Source: Stentor roeselii
Lineage: Eukaryota; Ciliophora; Heterotrichea; Heterotrichida; Stentoridae
Reading direction: 5' to 3'
DNA length: 63,905 bases
Assembly: GCA_006503475.1 (NCBI GenBank)
Contig: RSEH01000268.1
Coordinates: 1-63,905 of the forward strand
Part shown: positions 60,543-63,905 of the stretch, one piece after another
Numbering within the stretch: the first letter of the stretch is position 1
Layout: each line of letters starts with the position of its first letter
Position numbers and translations under genes: made by a program
Notes under the pieces: generated by a model
What the model was told of the DNA's origin: nothing
Databases searched by the model: none
What the model saw: only the letters and a program-made list of their open reading frames with translations

Positions 60543-62192
60543 CTAAACTACTTTAAAAATCTGATTATTGTCTTGTGCCATGTGTTTTTTTACAAATCCC
60601 GCAAGGTTATCTTTCGTTAAACTTCCTTCAAACAAAATCGGCTGATTTTTCGATCCCTTTTTATAGATATAAAAAATCGGTGTATAAGGTGTCATTTCAA
60701 TGCTTTCAGGTATCATGTTATGGTCAATGCAAATCTTAGCAAAAGTGATATCTTTATCATCCTTCATCTCTTCAGCAAGCTGACTAAATTTATTTTTAAA
60801 AGAAATGCAACCAGGACAGTACTTTCCGTACAACTCAACAAGGACAGTCCCTTCACTTTCAACTACTTCCTGTTTGAAGTTCCCAGCAGAGAGTTTTCTG
60901 ACATATGTCGAAGGAGTTGTGTCTTTTTCATAGAAATGCTCGAAGTCCCCAGCGAGGCTTTTCTTGCAAAATTCTTCTAAATTCTCGAATGTTGCAATTT
61001 TATCAAGGTTGTTTCGAAGGTTGTAGTTATTTTCTATTAAATCTGCGCATTTTTTCTTGTCATCTGAACAGTCGATTATAGGAAACTTCCCATTTTCTTC
61101 AGTTGTCATTACAATTTTAGAGAAATCTAGAAAACGGACTTCAGCTATTGAGTTGTTTCGAAGATTTTTATTTCGCAGTAGGGAAAGTTTTCTTCCGATC
61201 ATGTCGTTTGGAACAACTGCCACTACGAACTGCTCGGGGAACTGGGATTTTATTTTGTGGAGGTCTTGGATGAGTTTTTTGTATTTTTTGGAGCTGGTCT
61301 TTAGGTTTGATGTCATTATGTATAGTACCTTTAATGGTCCTCTGTAAATGGATTCGAATAGTGACCCAGCACGATCAAGTGAATCAATAAAGTATATTGA
61401 AGGAACACTGTTCTTTTTTACAAAACTCGACAAGTTTTCAATGTCGAATTCTCCTGTAAACTTTAAAAACTTCAAGTTGTTTTGCTGTTTTGTGTCAAAA
61501 TCGCCATCATAAATTGACTGAGTTTTAACCAGATAAAATCCTTTTTCAGAGATTTCGAGCTCAGCAGCTGATTCATCAGTAAGTTTAAGAATTGGGACTT
61601 TGTACTTCAGTCTTGAAAACTTGTGAACAGCTTCTTCTTCTGAGTCTGTCAGACCGTGGTAAATAAGTACGAAATCATATTCAGAGGAAATTATTTGTCT
61701 GCAGAACTGGTAAAAGTGTCCCATTGACTGGATTGAAATGAAGGGAGATTGGCATTTGGAAACCCAGGCGTCAATGTCAGACACTGATATTCCCATAGGC
61801 GCTTTGAAAATCTGCGAGTCCTTAATAAACGCAAAGTTGCTCTTATACTGAAGTCTAAGCTTTAATTCCTCTTGTGAAATATTCAGCTTTTCTAATAAAA
61901 TCTCCTCAGAAATTCCTTTTTCAAAGTAAACCTTTTGCAATGAATACCCGAATTTTGAAGACTTTTCATTTAATTTCATGACTTTTTCCTTCTGCAAATC
62001 AGATTCTTGCTTATCATAAAAGTAAATCAAAGCCGAAGAAATTTCCCAAGGAAACCTATTTGAAAGAGCGCGATTCTGAAGGTAGTCTATTTTATCAAAG
62101 GTTTCTTTGAAGTTATCAGAAAACAAGAAGTTGCTTGAGAGAAGAGCTGAAGCACCAAAGACCAAGGTCTTATTAAATAGACTTCGGAACAT
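60543..62192 (-). CDS. Thioredoxin-domain protein, PDI-like, 549 aa
   Basis: One clear thioredoxin domain lies near the C-terminus (about 435-540) with active site GKYCPGC (Cys459, Cys462), FKNKFSQLAEEM and the cis-Pro region MTPYTPIFYIY. The upstream 400 residues look like two or three further thioredoxin-like folds without active-site Cys. The N-terminus (MFRSLFNKTLVFGASALLSS) could be a signal or mitochondrial targeting sequence. There is no KDEL-like ending (it ends IFKVV). PDI proteins form or reshuffle disulphides in the secretory pathway. CPGC instead of CGHC suggests a different redox potential. Location is uncertain. Stop TAG. Confidence 0.8.
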   Translation of the reverse strand: MFRSLFNKTLVFGASALLSSNFLFSDNFKETFDKIDYLQNRALSNRFPWEISSALIYFYDKQESDLQKEKVMKLNEKSSKFGYSLQKVYFEKGISEEILLEKLNISQEELKLRLQYKSNFAFIKDSQIFKAPMGISVSDIDAWVSKCQSPFISIQSMGHFYQFCRQIISSEYDFVLIYHGLTDSEEEAVHKFSRLKYKVPILKLTDESAAELEISEKGFYLVKTQSIYDGDFDTKQQNNLKFLKFTGEFDIENLSSFVKKNSVPSIYFIDSLDRAGSLFESIYRGPLKVLYIMTSNLKTSSKKYKKLIQDLHKIKSQFPEQFVVAVVPNDMIGRKLSLLRNKNLRNNSIAEVRFLDFSKIVMTTEENGKFPIIDCSDDKKKCADLIENNYNLRNNLDKIATFENLEEFCKKSLAGDFEHFYEKDTTPSTYVRKLSAGNFKQEVVESEGTVLVELYGKYCPGCISFKNKFSQLAEEMKDDKDITFAKICIDHNMIPESIEMTPYTPIFYIYKKGSKNQPILFEGSLTKDNLAGFVKKHMAQDNNQIFKVV

Positions 62193-62302
62193 GGATTATA
62201 ATGAAGATGTCAGGATAGAAGCTGAACTAAATTAATTTAAAGAATTTTTTTTAGCCTTTCAGAAGACTTTAATAGACCTCATCGTTTATTTAATTACTTA
62301 TT

Positions 62303-63346
62303 ATGGATCTTGTACTTGTCGGCGCTTTTAAAGTTAAAGACGGTCTTTTCATCGGAGACGAGTTCGCTGCTCAGGACCTGGAATTCGTAGTTGCTAATAA
62401 AGTAACACGAATTGTCAATTGTGCTGCCCGACAAGTTCCAAACCACTGGGAGCCGATAGGTGTGCAGTACTTATCATTTGCCTGGTTTGATGTGGAAAAC
62501 CAAGTAATTTTAGATACAGGTGACAAGGCAATAACACTGATCTACAACTTCATCGACTCATGTCTTGACAACGGTGAAAGTGTGCTGGTCCATTCAGTGC
62601 GCGGTGTTTCGAGATGTGTCTGCGTCGTGACAGCTTTCCTTATGAAAAAGTACGGCTGGAGTATCTACAAATCTCTTGATTTTCTAGCCTTCCGAAGACC
62701 AGACATCGACATAAACCCAGGATTTCTTCACCAGTTAGGCACCTTCGAAAATCGTTTATCTCGAGTTTCAAAAGTTCCAAGAACCGACCAATGGGACAAA
62801 ATAACTGAAAACCCTGAAGAAGTCGTTTTAAGAAATACTTATCTCAACGCTCGACTAGTTTCCGCTGAAGACCAAGAAACTCATGAAAACCCAGAAAAAG
62901 AAAAAGAAACTTTTATCAGATGGCAGGAAAAAATCGACCTCGAAAACTCGAAAGCAAAAAATCGACTTGATTCTGGCTTCGCATTTATCAAAAGTTGTTT
63001 AAAAGGAAGTCAAAAATACGAAAAAAAAGTTCCACTGTTTTCATTTGGAAATCGAGATAAAAACTCCTATGTTCGAGTGAGCTTCAGCCGTGATGAAAAG
63101 CCTCGGTCTTCAAGTCTTTGCAAAGGCGAAAATAAACTCGTCAGAGAAGCCATCTCGGCTGCCAGGGGCACGGAAGGCTCACGAACTAAGAATTCTTCAA
63201 GAGAGGAAAAAAAAGACGAGCTTTTCGTTAAAGTCAGGCCAACAACTGCAGCACCTCGTCGACCTCCTTCACCGAAAATCGACCCTCGTTCAAAGGTGGC
63301 GACTGTGAAAGGCCAGTCTTTTACTAATCTCGAGAAAAAAAGGTGA
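62303..63346 (+). CDS. Dual-specificity phosphatase-like pseudoenzyme (catalytic Cys replaced by Ser)
   Basis: The protein has 347 aa. Residues 1-150 form a DSP domain: VNCAARQVP, FDVEN (general-acid region) and the P-loop, which reads HSVRGVSR (97-104) where active enzymes have HCxxGxxR. The nucleophilic Cys is Ser98, while Arg104 is kept, so it should bind phosphate or phosphoprotein but not hydrolyse it, as in STYX. The domain is followed by a basic disordered tail. Such Ser-type DSPs seem to recur in ciliates (recalled, not checked). ATG at 62303 after TTATTTAATTACTTATT, stop TGA. Ten nt separate it from the converging stop. Confidence 0.88.
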   Translation: MDLVLVGAFKVKDGLFIGDEFAAQDLEFVVANKVTRIVNCAARQVPNHWEPIGVQYLSFAWFDVENQVILDTGDKAITLIYNFIDSCLDNGESVLVHSVRGVSRCVCVVTAFLMKKYGWSIYKSLDFLAFRRPDIDINPGFLHQLGTFENRLSRVSKVPRTDQWDKITENPEEVVLRNTYLNARLVSAEDQETHENPEKEKETFIRWQEKIDLENSKAKNRLDSGFAFIKSCLKGSQKYEKKVPLFSFGNRDKNSYVRVSFSRDEKPRSSSLCKGENKLVREAISAARGTEGSRTKNSSREEKKDELFVKVRPTTAAPRRPPSPKIDPRSKVATVKGQSFTNLEKKR

Positions 63347-63356
63347 AAATTTTAAT

Positions 63357-63905
63357 TCATTTAAATAACTGGCTCTCTTGTTTGAACCGGAAAGAAAGTT
63401 GATGGTCTTTCGTTGATTGTGGATGAGAATTACTTGTTTGGAGAAAACCAGATGATGATGAAAAACTTGCTACTCTTGGAATGTGGCGCCCGTTTTGGGA
63501 AAGCTTTGACTTTAAGTAGGTTTTGAATTTGTGGTCTTTTTCCCAGGTTTTTTTGCAGTAGGAAGATTTAGTTCGTTGGAGACGGGAGAGTAAATTTTGG
63601 TTTTCTTCGCTGATTTTGGTTAGATTTTTTATTCGTGAATTACGATTCAGAGACTTGAAGGAAGGATTATGGGTTGTTTTGTTTAGCGATGCTGGTCTTG
63701 AGTCGATCTCGTACATTTTTTTAAGCAGGATTTGGTTTTCTAGATTGATTGAAGTGGATTTTAATGATTGGAAGGATGATGATTTTTTCAGTGATTTTGA
63801 ATGAAATACTTGCTTTGGAGGATTAGTGTCGACTCGTGGCTTTATTGATCGTAGCTTCATTAGATGTTGGAGATGCTCGCGGATTACGTCGACTTCATTT
63901 GATTT
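63357..63905 (-). CDS. CFAP97/Hemingway-domain ciliary protein (start outside window)
   Basis: The frame is open to the window edge. An ATG at 63860 is possible, but 15 further codons (VDVIREHLQHL...) upstream without stop suggest that the true start lies outside. At least 182 aa are seen. The order PRVDTNPPKQVFHSKSLKK, then INLENQILLKKMYEIDSR, SLNRNSRIKNLTKISEENQN and LLSRLQ with TWEKDHKF matches the KIAA1430/CFAP97 pattern of cilia- and flagella-associated proteins. It likely acts in axoneme assembly. The C-terminus is Ser-rich. Stop TAA. Confidence 0.8.
   Translation of the reverse strand, partial: KSNEVDVIREHLQHLMKLRSIKPRVDTNPPKQVFHSKSLKKSSSFQSLKSTSINLENQILLKKMYEIDSRPASLNKTTHNPSFKSLNRNSRIKNLTKISEENQNLLSRLQRTKSSYCKKTWEKDHKFKTYLKSKLSQNGRHIPRVASFSSSSGFLQTSNSHPQSTKDHQLSFRFKQESQLFK

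Noticed and set aside
1-63905. Reassigned stop codon (TGA as Trp, as in Blepharisma)
   Set aside because: Genes at 4592, 11859, 36313, 49025, 57346, 59258 and 62303 end at TGA, often a few nt before the next gene, and conserved Trp positions use TGG.

Overview
The window looks like gene-dense, AT-rich somatic (macronuclear) DNA of a heterotrich ciliate, most likely Stentor or a close relative. Three things point there. Seven genes carry introns of exactly 15 nt (GT...AG), and removing them restores conserved motifs, for example the MCM10 zinc finger and the first TBC domain. The genetic code is standard: TAA, TAG and TGA all end genes, and conserved Trp are TGG. There are about 47 protein genes in 64 kb, often 4 to 25 nt apart. 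I see no tRNA, rRNA, CRISPR array, transposon or telomere. The species is an inference.

Layout. 1-5086: end of a surface protein, two unknown proteins and a coiled-coil protein with a 15-nt intron. 5135-10129: a tight minus-strand run TBC Rab-GAP, Derlin, phospholipase D. 10706-14762: ZIP transporter, MCM10 (two introns), an unknown coiled-coil protein, a C2H2 zinc-finger protein. 15160-20417: a FAM161 ciliary protein among small unknowns. 20445-28226: a TPR protein and a second phospholipase D whose start codons lie 12 nt apart, then a RING-CH/FHA protein. 28377-36164: coiled-coil protein, K+ channel, molybdopterin synthase large subunit, RAD23, LSG1, a 65-aa gene visible only after intron removal, and a CDPK. 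36313-41904: TM9-like protein, cyclic-nucleotide-binding protein, coiled-coil protein, TDP1. 42203-47455: TPR-like protein, ribosomal protein eS30 and small unknowns. 47477-55438: GRWD1, DHHC palmitoyltransferase (one intron), an N-myristoylation candidate, a long PPR protein, a second CDPK. 55897-63905: coiled-coil protein, Cys-rich RBR-like protein, a two-TM protein, TBC Rab-GAP, thioredoxin-domain protein, an inactive dual-specificity phosphatase, and a CFAP97-like protein running off the right edge.

The genes do not form one pathway. Recurrent themes are calcium and lipid signalling (two CDPKs, two PX-PH-PLDs, K+ channel, CNB protein), membrane traffic (two TBC proteins, Derlin, TM9, DHHC), genome maintenance (MCM10, TDP1, RAD23), ribosome biogenesis (LSG1, GRWD1, eS30) and cilia (FAM161, CFAP97-like).

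The most unusual signals are not genes. (1) A sawtooth GC skew: on the plus strand, G-rich stretches switch abruptly to C-rich ones, with the same polarity in nearly all long spacers whatever the gene orientation, and also inside coding sequences. (2) A nine-unit array of near-palindromic CCTT(T)AAAAGG motifs between RAD23 and LSG1, two units of which are perfect CArG boxes. (3) The uniform 15-nt introns.
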